Below, piece after piece: positions 33,109-41,572 of a stretch of 64,000 nt of DNA (position 1 is its first letter; each line of letters starts with the position of its first letter). A model generated the notes under the pieces. It saw only the letters and a program-made list of their open reading frames with translations. It ran no database searches and was not told the DNA's origin. The DNA is taken from the NCBI GenBank assembly GCA_018816945.1, contig JAHIVC010000027.1, positions 1 to 64,000 on the forward strand, given 5' to 3'. The translations under genes were made by a program, and so were the position numbers. The DNA comes from Bacteroidota bacterium (GTDB lineage: Bacteria > Bacteroidota > Bacteroidia > Bacteroidales > GCA-2711565).

Positions 33109-34254
33109 ATGAAAATGTTTGATGTTTATCCACGATACCCAATCAATATCGTAAAAAGCAAAGGTGTCTATCTCTGGGACGACAAAGATCAGAAATACCT
33201 TGATTTATATGGCGGACATGGAGTTATCTCCATTGGACATGCCCATCCGGCATATCTTTCAGCCATTCAAAAACAAATTAAAAAAATAGGGTTTTATTCC
33301 AATTCTATTGAAATTCCATTACAACAGGAATTTGCTGATCTATTATCGGATTTGAGTTCCTACGATAGCTATAGATTGTTTTTATGTAATTCGGGTTCAG
33401 AAGCCAACGAAAATGCCCTAAAGCTCGCTTCGTTCCATAGCGGGAAAAAAAAGGTTATTGCATTTAAGAACAGTTTTCACGGTAGGACTTCTGCCTCTGT
33501 TAATGTTACGAATCAGCCTAATATTTCCGCACCGATTAATAAAGAACAATTTCCGGTTGATTTTATTGAACTGAACAATGAAATACAGTTGTTTGATAAG
33601 CTAAATACTGATGATATATGTGCCGTAATAATTGAAGGAATACAAGGAGTCGGAGGGCTTGATATGGCATCGGAAACCTATTTAAAATTGCTTTCCAATC
33701 TTTGCATCGAAAAAGGGATCGTCCTGATCATTGATGAAATCCAAAGTGGATTTGGCAGGAGCGGGAAGTTTTTTGCTCACCAACATACAGGAATCAAAGC
33801 TGATATAATTACAATGGCCAAGGGAATGGGTAATGGATTTCCTGTTGCAGGATTACTTATCAACCCTGCCATAAAAGTTAAGCATGGCATGCTCGGAACT
33901 ACATTTGGGGGTAATCACCTGGCATGCGCCGCAGGAATTTCTGTAGTAAAAACACTTAGAAAGGAAAAACTGATTGAAAATGCGGAAAAGATAGGCAAGC
34001 TGTTAGTAAACGAACTCAAAAAGATTCCGTCAATCAAACAAATAAAAGGAAAAGGCTTGATGCTGGGTGTTGAATTTGAGTTTGCAGCCAAACCGATTCT
34101 CGAACGACTCTTAATTGAACATCATATTTTTACCGGATCATCTGCCAATCCAAATCTGTTGAGGATATTACCTCCGTTATCGATTACATATGAGGAAATC
34201 AAAGTTTTTCCGGAAGCTCTAAAAAGTGTTTTAAAATCAATGAAGCAGGAATAA
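33109..34254 (+). CDS. argD: Acetylornithine (acylornithine) aminotransferase
   Basis: A 381-residue class III aminotransferase. Marks are YLDLYGGHGVISIGHAHP, the cofactor phosphate site FLCNSGSEANENALKLA, KNSFHGRTSASV, the PLP aspartate in LIIDEIQSGFGRSGKFFA, and the Schiff-base lysine in ITMAKGMGNGFP near residue 243. GTTFGGNHLACAAG follows. It transaminates the semialdehyde from ArgC to N-acylornithine. Two ATG codons (33109 and 33115) could start it. The stop overlaps the argB ATG in TAATG. In many relatives the carbamoyltransferase gene comes next; here it does not. Confidence 0.95.
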   Translation: MKMFDVYPRYPINIVKSKGVYLWDDKDQKYLDLYGGHGVISIGHAHPAYLSAIQKQIKKIGFYSNSIEIPLQQEFADLLSDLSSYDSYRLFLCNSGSEANENALKLASFHSGKKKVIAFKNSFHGRTSASVNVTNQPNISAPINKEQFPVDFIELNNEIQLFDKLNTDDICAVIIEGIQGVGGLDMASETYLKLLSNLCIEKGIVLIIDEIQSGFGRSGKFFAHQHTGIKADIITMAKGMGNGFPVAGLLINPAIKVKHGMLGTTFGGNHLACAAGISVVKTLRKEKLIENAEKIGKLLVNELKKIPSIKQIKGKGLMLGVEFEFAAKPILERLLIEHHIFTGSSANPNLLRILPPLSITYEEIKVFPEALKSVLKSMKQE

Positions 34255-35033
34255 TGAAAACACAACTGGATATCATAAAGATTGGTGGAAATTTGATTGA
34301 TGACGAATCTTCTTTAACCAACTTTCTAAACCATTTCTCTGCAAACAAAACCTTGAAAATTCTGGTTCATGGAGGAGGAAGATCAGCTACTCAACTAAGC
34401 GAAAGGCTAGGTATTAAGACTCAAATGCTAGAAGGAAGAAGAATTACCAATGAGGAAGATCTGGAGGTTGTTACGATGGTTTACGCGGGATTGATCAACA
34501 AGAAGATCGTGGCAGAACTCCAGCATTATGGTTGCAACGCCATTGGTTTATCAGGTTGTGACATGAATAGTATTTTAGCAAAAAAACGGCATCATCCTTA
34601 TATTGATTTTGGCTTTGTTGGCGATATCGAGAAGGTAAATGTCAGTAACATCGACCTGTTGTTAAAAAATGGATTTTGCCCAGTGTTTTCGGCCATCACG
34701 CACGATGGCCGAGGACAATTGCTAAATACGAATGCTGATACGGTAGCCGCTCAACTTGCCATTTCGTTCAGTGAAACTTATAATGTCAGGTTGTTATATT
34801 GTTTTGAGAAAAATGGTGTGTTGTCAAACCCGGAAGATGATTTTTCTGTCATTCCTTTTTTAGATAAAGATCTTTATCAGGAGTTGAAAACAGCTGGAGC
34901 AATATCAAAAGGGATGATCCCAAAATTGGATAATTGTTTTGAAGCACTCGTGATGGGTGTATCTGAAATTAACATTGGTGGTTCCGGAATGATGAATCCA
35001 ATAGCTTTTAATTTTACTAAATTGTCACTTTAG
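34254..35033 (+). CDS. argB: Acetylglutamate (acylglutamate) kinase
   Basis: A 259-residue amino-acid kinase with DIIKIGGNLIDD at the start, the glycine-rich substrate loop LVHGGGRSATQLSERLG, GRRITNEEDLEVVTMVYAG, the nucleotide-side AGAISKGMIPKLDNCFEAL, and a final INIGGSGMM. It phosphorylates N-acylglutamate, the second step of the pathway. Members of this phylum may prefer N-succinylglutamate. There is no N-terminal extension of the kind associated with arginine-inhibited ArgB, so feedback control at this enzyme is uncertain. It starts within the argD stop and is followed 2 bases later by argE. Confidence 0.94.
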   Translation: MKTQLDIIKIGGNLIDDESSLTNFLNHFSANKTLKILVHGGGRSATQLSERLGIKTQMLEGRRITNEEDLEVVTMVYAGLINKKIVAELQHYGCNAIGLSGCDMNSILAKKRHHPYIDFGFVGDIEKVNVSNIDLLLKNGFCPVFSAITHDGRGQLLNTNADTVAAQLAISFSETYNVRLLYCFEKNGVLSNPEDDFSVIPFLDKDLYQELKTAGAISKGMIPKLDNCFEALVMGVSEINIGGSGMMNPIAFNFTKLSL

Positions 35034-35035
35034 AT

Positions 35036-36097
35036 ATGGATATACATATACTTAAAAAAGAATCAATTGAATTATTAAAACAATTGGTTTCAACTCCATC
35101 TTTTTCAAGCGAAGAAATGGAAACAGCAGCTTTAATCATTTCATATTTCGGGTCAAAGAAAATTGAAATTTCAAGAAACAAAAATAACGTTTGGGTACAT
35201 AACAAATATTTTAATGAACTAAAACCAACAATACTTTTAAATTCTCACCATGATACTGTCAGGCCAAATGAGGGTTATAAAAGAGATCCGTTTGATGCTC
35301 AAATTCTAGACGGAAAGTTATTCGGACTGGGAAGTAATGATGCAGGAGCAAGCCTGGTTTCATTGTTGGCTTTATTCATGCATTTTTATGAACGGGAAGA
35401 TTTGAAGTATAACTTAATATTTTCGGCAACAGGTGAAGAAGAAAGTTCAGGAACAAATGGGCTGAATAGTATTCTTCAGTATTTACCCGAATTGGATTTT
35501 GCGGTTGTTGGGGAGCCTACGGGCATGCAGCTTGCCATTGCAGAAAAAGGCTTATTGGTTATCGATGCTTATGCTCCCGGAATTGCCGGGCACGCTGCAC
35601 ATTCAAATACCGATAACGCCATTTATAATGCAATACAGGATATTGATTGGATCAGAAATTACGAATTTTCAGAAATTTCTGAATTACTTGGTAAAGTAAA
35701 AATGACCGTAACACAAATTGATGCCGGAAGGGAACATAATGTAGTTCCGGGTACCTGTCATTTTACAATAGATGTTAGGGTTACTGAGAAATATAGTAAT
35801 CGGGAGGTTTTTAAATATATTGATAAGCACACGATTAGTAAATTAAAGGCCAGATCCTTTAACCTCAATTCTTCATCCATAAATCCCAATCATGCAATTG
35901 TAAAGGCAGGGGTGGAGTCGGGCCGTAAAACCTATGGATCACCAACATTATCAGATCAATCGGTACTTGACTGTCCGTCATTAAAGCTAGGACCAGGCGA
36001 ATCTACCCGATCTCATCAGGCTGATGAGTTCATTAAAATTGAGGAGATCAATGAAGCCATAGATTTATATATAAAAATATTTGATAAAATACTTTAA
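35036..36097 (+). CDS. argE: Acetylornithine deacetylase-type M20 metallopeptidase
   Basis: A 353-residue M20 family hydrolase. The metal ligands are visible: LLNSHHDTV near residue 70, GLGSNDAGASLVSLLAL near 101, and the catalytic ATGEEESSGTNGL near 132, with VVGEPTGMQLA and the dimerisation part GIAGHAAHS. LGPGESTRSHQADE gives the final histidine. In the operon it should remove the acyl group from N-acylornithine or, in relatives with an acylornithine carbamoyltransferase, from N-acylcitrulline. Specificity is inferred from context. It begins 2 bases after argB. Confidence 0.92.
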   Translation: MDIHILKKESIELLKQLVSTPSFSSEEMETAALIISYFGSKKIEISRNKNNVWVHNKYFNELKPTILLNSHHDTVRPNEGYKRDPFDAQILDGKLFGLGSNDAGASLVSLLALFMHFYEREDLKYNLIFSATGEEESSGTNGLNSILQYLPELDFAVVGEPTGMQLAIAEKGLLVIDAYAPGIAGHAAHSNTDNAIYNAIQDIDWIRNYEFSEISELLGKVKMTVTQIDAGREHNVVPGTCHFTIDVRVTEKYSNREVFKYIDKHTISKLKARSFNLNSSSINPNHAIVKAGVESGRKTYGSPTLSDQSVLDCPSLKLGPGESTRSHQADEFIKIEEINEAIDLYIKIFDKIL

Positions 36098-36107
36098 ATA
36101 ATTTAAG

Positions 36108-37394
36108 ATGAAACTTTGGGATAAAGGGTTTGATACCCATCAAAAGATAGAAAAATTTACGGTTGGAAACGATCGTATTTTAGATTTGAAACTGGCAAAA
36201 TTTGATGTGATCGGAAGCATGACACATGCTGAAATGCTTGCCAAAATAGGAATTCTAAAACAGGCAGAACTTAAGGAGATAATATCGGGATTGGCAACAA
36301 TTGCTGAAAATATCGAAAATGATTCTTTCACCATTGAAAACGATTTTGAAGATGTACATAGTAAGATTGAATTCGAACTGACTGCAATGATTGGAGATGC
36401 AGCCAAGAAAATTCATACTGCACGATCGCGAAACGATCAGGTTTTGGTTGCTTTGCATTTATATATCAAAGATGAGATCATGAAGATTAAGGCTTTGATG
36501 GAAACCCTCTTCAATACACTGATTGGATTAAGTGAAAAATATCAGACGGTCCTGATGCCAGGGTACACCCATTTCCAAATTGCCATGCCATCATCGTTTG
36601 GATTATGGTTTTCGGCCTATGCGGAGAACTTAATTGATGATGTCATCATGCTTAATGCTGCCTTCAAAATTGCAGATCAAAATCCATTAGGTTCAGCGGC
36701 AGGTTATGGAAGCTCGTATCCCATCGATCGTCAAATGACTACTGATTTGCTTGGTTTTGAAACCTTAAAATACAATGTGATTGCAGCACAGATGAGCAGA
36801 GGCAAACTTGAAAAAACCTTATCCTTTGCCTTATCTTCGTTAGCTTTAACCTTGTCGAAATTTGCAATGGATATTTGCTTAAATAATAGTCAGAATTTTA
36901 AATTTATCAGTTTTCCAAACGAACTGACCACGGGTTCCAGCATCATGCCTCACAAAAAAAATCCTGATGTATTTGAATTGATCCGGGCCAATTGTAATAG
37001 AATCCAGGCATTGCCCACACAAATTTCTATGATAACTACAAATCTTCCTTCTGGTTATCATCGTGATTTCCAAATATTAAAAGAGGAAATCATGAATTCA
37101 ATCGATTTAATGAAGGATAATTTAGAAATTTTCAATTTCATGATATCAAAAATTGAAATTAACACAACAATTTTGTTCGATCCGATTTACGACAGTCTTT
37201 ACAGCGTTGAAGAAGTAAATAAACTCGTGATGCAAGGAATAAGCTTCAGGGAAGCATATAAAAAAGTAGCTCATGACATTGCTTCAGGAGATTACTCGCC
37301 CGATAAAATATTGAAGCATACACATATAGGCAGCATTGGCAATCTATGTTTGGACAAGATTAAGGATAAGTTTGATAAATATAACAAGCTTTAA
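36108..37394 (+). CDS. argH: Argininosuccinate lyase
   Basis: A 428-residue member of the fumarase/aspartase superfamily. Marks are EDVHSKIEFELT, HTARSRNDQVLVALHLY, MPGYTHFQIAMPSSFGLW, SAAGYGSSYPIDR and the superfamily signature GSSIMPHKKNPDVFELIRA near residue 283. It splits argininosuccinate into arginine and fumarate, the last step. It is the last gene of the operon, 10 bases after argE. I see no clear terminator before the convergent unknown gene 31 bases on. Confidence 0.96.
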   Translation: MKLWDKGFDTHQKIEKFTVGNDRILDLKLAKFDVIGSMTHAEMLAKIGILKQAELKEIISGLATIAENIENDSFTIENDFEDVHSKIEFELTAMIGDAAKKIHTARSRNDQVLVALHLYIKDEIMKIKALMETLFNTLIGLSEKYQTVLMPGYTHFQIAMPSSFGLWFSAYAENLIDDVIMLNAAFKIADQNPLGSAAGYGSSYPIDRQMTTDLLGFETLKYNVIAAQMSRGKLEKTLSFALSSLALTLSKFAMDICLNNSQNFKFISFPNELTTGSSIMPHKKNPDVFELIRANCNRIQALPTQISMITTNLPSGYHRDFQILKEEIMNSIDLMKDNLEIFNFMISKIEINTTILFDPIYDSLYSVEEVNKLVMQGISFREAYKKVAHDIASGDYSPDKILKHTHIGSIGNLCLDKIKDKFDKYNKL

Positions 37395-37425
37395 TTCTTT
37401 ACCAATAGTTGTTTTCTCCCAAATT

Positions 37426-38040
37426 TCATGGATCATTTCCAGCATCAATTGGTTTCCTGCATTTTTTCGAGAAATAATTTAAAACATTTTGAATAGAGAA
37501 TTCAGATTCTGACGAATCATGTGTTTTAACAGGGCGGAGAAAATTGATCATTGATTTTATCCATTTAATCATTTTTTGGCTTTTGATATTCAGTTTTACT
37601 TGCTCAGCATCATTCGTTATAACAACTTCTTTTGTGATTGGTAAATGTGAGTGTGTAAATTTATCACATTTACTCTGATCAAATTCAAGCGTTTCAACAT
37701 CCAAAATGAAGCTCAATTGGAAATGTCGTAGGCAATCTTCTGTTTTTTTTACCAAATAATTTACCAATCTATTTATTCCAGTAGTATTTTGGAATCTACC
37801 TATTTGGATCCTTTGATAATGAAAATCCTTGCTAGAAACAATAATTGGAGTCAGATCTTCTTCAATGAAATCCTGGAATAAAAAGTCTTGAGTAGCATCA
37901 CTGTGCTCAAAAATTAAGTATTCAGTCGCTTGCATAAATTTGGTAATAAGCTTATCCCATATTGATTTTCCTTCTGATGCTGGCATGGGTTCGAAGATGT
38001 ATTCAGATTTTAGTTCAATTTGTTGGAATGTTGATTTCAT
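37426..38040 (-). CDS. Unknown protein, 204 aa
   Basis: I do not recognise this protein. It has no signal peptide, no clear transmembrane helix and no known motif. The first half is acidic (HSDATQDFLFQDFIEEDL) and the C-terminal third is basic with a helix rich in Lys/Ile (KSQKMIKWIKSMINFLRPV). It looks soluble and cytoplasmic. It reads away from a neighbouring unknown gene (38301-39461), and the 260 bases between them hold a repeated CTTAATTA motif, so the two may be co-regulated. It is convergent with argH. Confidence 0.65.
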   Translation of the reverse strand: MKSTFQQIELKSEYIFEPMPASEGKSIWDKLITKFMQATEYLIFEHSDATQDFLFQDFIEEDLTPIIVSSKDFHYQRIQIGRFQNTTGINRLVNYLVKKTEDCLRHFQLSFILDVETLEFDQSKCDKFTHSHLPITKEVVITNDAEQVKLNIKSQKMIKWIKSMINFLRPVKTHDSSESEFSIQNVLNYFSKKCRKPIDAGNDP

Positions 38041-38165
38041 AACACTGAATTTTTATGCTTAAAATTTTTATTCAATAGTTTTCAATTTTAAAATGAATTA
38101 AAGTCCAGATGCAAGAATACGAATCTTAACAGACACATATCAAGCTATTTAAGTTTTATTTAATG

Positions 38166-38269
38166 CTTAATTAATTGATTAAGTGACTTAATTAAGTTCA
38201 TTTAAATTCATTTTTTATCACTTAATTATTTTAACATAAATACTTAATAATTAGGTAAAGGCTTAATTA
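38166..38269. promoter_or_regulatory. Array of CTTAATTA motifs in a divergent promoter region
   Basis: CTTAATTA occurs at 38166, 38187, 38221 and 38262, with the variant CTTAATAA at 38243. The copy at 38187 is part of the perfect 12-base palindrome ACTTAATTAAGT (38186-38197). Spacings are 21, 34, 22 and 19 bases, mostly near two helical turns. This resembles an operator array for a dimeric DNA-binding protein; random AT-richness is the alternative. Confidence 0.45.
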
Positions 38270-38275
38270 TTATAT

Positions 38276-38283
38276 TATATTTG
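38276..38283 (+). promoter_or_regulatory. TATATTTG -7 element for the 386-aa gene
   Basis: A consensus TAnnTTTG, 17 bases before the ATG at 38301 and just downstream of the CTTAATTA array. Confidence 0.6.
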
Positions 38284-38300
38284 TCGTAAATATTCCTTAA

Positions 38301-39461
38301 ATGAATTATCGTTATACATTTATCGGATGCGATTATGAGAACATTTTACAAAATGTTCAGTTCATTGTGCCCGGAATTAATAAGATAATAGCGATATATA
38401 AACCTTCTGTAACGGATGATATAAAAGCAATCATGCGCGCCAGGCCGGATAAATCAGAAGAAACTGAACCCTTATTGATTATCGATCGTTTGGATCGCAT
38501 ATCCAAACTGAGAACACCTCAAAAACGTTTTGATTGGATGGCAGAGCATGAAATTGGAATCGAAAAAGATCGTTCAATTATCGAAAAAACCGAAATTTTT
38601 GACGAGCTCAATAAAAACATTTTATTACTGCGTTTTAAAAATGAATTTGACGGGTTACATGATTTATTGCTGATTTACTTAAATCCAAATCAGGGAAATT
38701 ATGGATTAAGTTTATCAAATAAGGCAGTGGCGAGTGCTCAAAAAAGTATTATTGAATATCATATGTTCAATGCCTTTAACTCGTTTATAATTTTAAATCG
38801 GAAAAATAGAGAAATTCAACAAAGAATTAATGCCGATACCCATGCCATCATTCAGGAAAATAGAAGATTGATTGAGAAACTGAGATTGCTTGAAAATAGC
38901 AATCATGAAAATTTAAAGAATCTTGCCTATAAATATTGTGCCGAATTATCTGTAAAATATAAAAAGAAATATCTTCTGTCTGAATTAGCAATTGAGAAGA
39001 TAAAAGAGTTTAAAGGAAATATAAGCCATTTATATACGATAATCAAAAATGCCATTATTTTTGCCGAAAATAACAGTTTACAAACCCATCCTGATATCAA
39101 TTATATTGATGATTGGCATATTAATCTTACAAATTTTGAAGTTAAAGAAACAGAGGAAATTGTTGTTCATTCATTCTCCGATCAAAAATATGCCAATACC
39201 ATTGCATTACTCGATCGACTAGAAAATGGAGCAAAGATTGTCCTTAGTAAAAAAGAAAAACTTACAGGGATTAATGTTGGCGGAGCATGCAATCGACCGA
39301 TGAAAGCACCCGGAATCACTGACGCTTTAAGTAATCATAGATCAAAAATTCTTACACTTTTCCAAAAATATCCGGATAAGTGGGAAATCATTCGTAAAGA
39401 ATTTACCCCCATTAAAAATCTGGTCATTTCATCACTAAAAAATGATCAGCTAAGTGCTTAA
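38301..39461 (+). CDS. Unknown protein with GAF-like N-terminus and bEBP-lid-like segment, no ATPase
   Basis: I do not recognise this 386-residue protein as a named family. Residues 1-165 look like a single alpha/beta sensor-type domain (KNILLLRFKNEFDGLHDLLL), possibly GAF-like. Residues about 166-203 are a coiled coil. Residues about 205-258 (YLLSELAIEKIKEFKGNISH and following TIIKNAIIFAENN) resemble the helical lid that follows the AAA+ core in sigma-54 activators (LSxxAxxxLxxYxWPGNVRELxNVIExAV). There is no Walker A, Walker B or GAFTGA loop. The C-terminal part (297-375, ALLDRLENGAKIVLSKKEKL, then NHRSKILTLFQKYPDKW) is basic and conserved-looking. A sensor or regulator derived from a sigma-54 activator is a guess. 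Confidence 0.6.
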   Translation: MNYRYTFIGCDYENILQNVQFIVPGINKIIAIYKPSVTDDIKAIMRARPDKSEETEPLLIIDRLDRISKLRTPQKRFDWMAEHEIGIEKDRSIIEKTEIFDELNKNILLLRFKNEFDGLHDLLLIYLNPNQGNYGLSLSNKAVASAQKSIIEYHMFNAFNSFIILNRKNREIQQRINADTHAIIQENRRLIEKLRLLENSNHENLKNLAYKYCAELSVKYKKKYLLSELAIEKIKEFKGNISHLYTIIKNAIIFAENNSLQTHPDINYIDDWHINLTNFEVKETEEIVVHSFSDQKYANTIALLDRLENGAKIVLSKKEKLTGINVGGACNRPMKAPGITDALSNHRSKILTLFQKYPDKWEIIRKEFTPIKNLVISSLKNDQLSA

Positions 39462-39566
39462 ATGCAAATTAAAATTCAAACCTATTTCAAAATTGGATTT
39501 GAGTGCCAAAGCATATAGCCATTATGAGAAGGATGAATTAATCAATTTTATTGTCATCAATTCAGT

Positions 39567-39574
39567 TAACTTTG
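39567..39574 (+). promoter_or_regulatory. TAACTTTG -7 element for ABC-F gene
   Basis: A consensus TAnnTTTG, 17 bases before the ATG at 39592. Confidence 0.6.
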
Positions 39575-39591
39575 CATTCAATTTTTAAAAT

Positions 39592-41478
39592 ATGAATATA
39601 TTATCAATAGAGGGATTAAGCCGGCAATTTGGGGAACGGGAGCTGTTCAGGGATATTAGTTTTGGACTGGAGAAAGGGGAGAAGGTTGCTTTAATAGCGC
39701 CTAATGGAACGGGAAAATCAACCATTTTAAAGATTATTGCAGGAAAGGACGAAGCAAATCAGGGAAGGGTAATCCTCAATCCTGACATCGTTTGGGCTTA
39801 CCTGGATCAAGAACCTTCATTTGATAATAACTTAAGCATTAATGAGTACATCCGCGGAACACATTCTGAAGTACTGAAAATTATCAGGAATTACGAAGAA
39901 GCTGTTGCGGCACAAAGTGAAACCTGGGATAAGGAATCGCAAAAAAAATATGATCTTGCCTCTGCTTTAATGGATCAACATCAGGGATGGGATTATGAAC
40001 GCAGATTGGAACAATTGCTCAGCCTTTTCAAAATTACCGATTTGGATCAAAATATTGGCGAATTATCAGGAGGGCAGAGAAAAAGATTGGCTCTGGCTTT
40101 GGTATTACTTGAGAATCCGGATTTATTGATTTTAGATGAGCCTACTAACCACCTTGATATTGAAATGATTGAATGGCTGGAAAAATATCTCGAGAAATCG
40201 AATACAACCTTACTGATGGTAACTCACGACCGGTATTTTCTGGATCGTATTTGTACGCAAATTCTGGAACTTGCCAATGGTAAAATCTATACGCATCAGG
40301 GCAATTACGCTTTTTATGTTGAACAATCAGCAGTAAGGGAAGAAGTAGAACAAACAGAAATCCTGAAGGCACGTAAACTTATGAAAAAAGAGTTGGAATG
40401 GATGCGCAGAATGCCCAAGGCAAGAACCCACAAATCCAAATCCAGAATTGATTCATTTTATGAAATAAAAGAGCGTGCTAGTGCAAATTTAATCGAACAG
40501 GAAATTAATCTTGACATCAAGAGCCAGCGTATTGGTGGAAAAATAGTAGAAGTTAAAAATGTAAGTAAAAGCTTTGATGATAGGGTGCTGATTAAGAATT
40601 TTGATTACAATTTTTTAAAGGGCGATCGCATCGGAGTTATTGGGAATAACGGAAGCGGAAAATCGACCTTTTTAAATTTAATCACGCAAAACTTAGTACC
40701 TGATTCGGGTAAAATCATTAAAGGAGAAACCATCAAATTTGGGTATTACAAACAGGAGGGAATCACTTTCGAAGGTGATCAAAAAATGCTTGATTTGGTT
40801 AAAGAAACTGCAGAAGTAATTCAGCTTGGAAAAGAGAAAAGCCTCACGGCATCACAATTTCTGCATCACTTCATGTTTAGTGCACAGATGCAGCATTCTC
40901 CGGTTTCACTGCTAAGTGGAGGAGAAAAAAGGCGGCTTTATTTACTCATGGTGCTGATTCAGAATCCTAATTTTCTTATTCTGGATGAGCCTACAAATGA
41001 TTTGGATTTACTTACTTTAAACAAGTTAGAGGAGTTTTTGCTTTCTTATCAGGGTTGCCTGATGCTGGTTTCTCATGATCGTTATTTTATGGATAAACTG
41101 GTTGATCACATTTTTATTTTTGATGGTGAGGGATCAGTGAAAGATTTTGCCGGAAATTATACCCAATATCGCAATGAGATTGTTTTACCTGATGCTCAAA
41201 ATAAGCAGAAAAAGGAAAAGGTAGTAAAACAGCAGGTCAAAAAGGTGCAGATTGAAGAAAAAAGGAAATTAACTTTTAAGGAGCAAAGAGAATTTGAACA
41301 ACTAGAAAAAGAGATCCCCACTCTGGAAAAAGAGAAAAAAGCATGTGCAGAAATATTAAATTCCGGAACACAGGATTATCAAGCATTACAAACAGCCTCT
41401 GACCGGATTAGCGAAATTATAAGCACGCTTGAAGAAAAAGAAATGCGCTGGCTTGAATTGTCGGAATATCTTGGGTAA
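39592..41478 (+). CDS. ABC-F family ATPase (Uup-like)
   Basis: A 628-residue protein with two ABC ATPase domains and no membrane part. Domain 1 has Walker A APNGTGKST (about 36-44), signature LSGGQRKRLALAL and Walker B LLILDEPTNHLD. The inter-domain linker is basic and helical (WMRRMPKARTHKSKSRID). Domain 2 has GNNGSGKST, LLSGGEKRRLYLL and LILDEPTNDLD. A C-terminal coiled coil (about 545-625) is typical of Uup-type members. ABC-F proteins act on ribosomes, or in Uup's case also on branched DNA intermediates, rather than in transport. Resistance-type functions cannot be told from sequence. A -7 element lies 17 bases upstream. Confidence 0.92.
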   Translation: MNILSIEGLSRQFGERELFRDISFGLEKGEKVALIAPNGTGKSTILKIIAGKDEANQGRVILNPDIVWAYLDQEPSFDNNLSINEYIRGTHSEVLKIIRNYEEAVAAQSETWDKESQKKYDLASALMDQHQGWDYERRLEQLLSLFKITDLDQNIGELSGGQRKRLALALVLLENPDLLILDEPTNHLDIEMIEWLEKYLEKSNTTLLMVTHDRYFLDRICTQILELANGKIYTHQGNYAFYVEQSAVREEVEQTEILKARKLMKKELEWMRRMPKARTHKSKSRIDSFYEIKERASANLIEQEINLDIKSQRIGGKIVEVKNVSKSFDDRVLIKNFDYNFLKGDRIGVIGNNGSGKSTFLNLITQNLVPDSGKIIKGETIKFGYYKQEGITFEGDQKMLDLVKETAEVIQLGKEKSLTASQFLHHFMFSAQMQHSPVSLLSGGEKRRLYLLMVLIQNPNFLILDEPTNDLDLLTLNKLEEFLLSYQGCLMLVSHDRYFMDKLVDHIFIFDGEGSVKDFAGNYTQYRNEIVLPDAQNKQKKEKVVKQQVKKVQIEEKRKLTFKEQREFEQLEKEIPTLEKEKKACAEILNSGTQDYQALQTASDRISEIISTLEEKEMRWLELSEYLG

Positions 41479-41572
41479 AGGATGATTGATTATTTTTTAA
41501 TGTTGATTGTCGAATAATGCATTAGTAGCGTTTAAACTATGTATGAAAAATAGAAAAACGTGACTCTAAAAG

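Noticed and set aside
38166-38269. CTTAATTA array as a CRISPR-like repeat
   Set aside because: The unit is only 8 bases, spacing is irregular and there are no cas genes; an operator array is the better reading.
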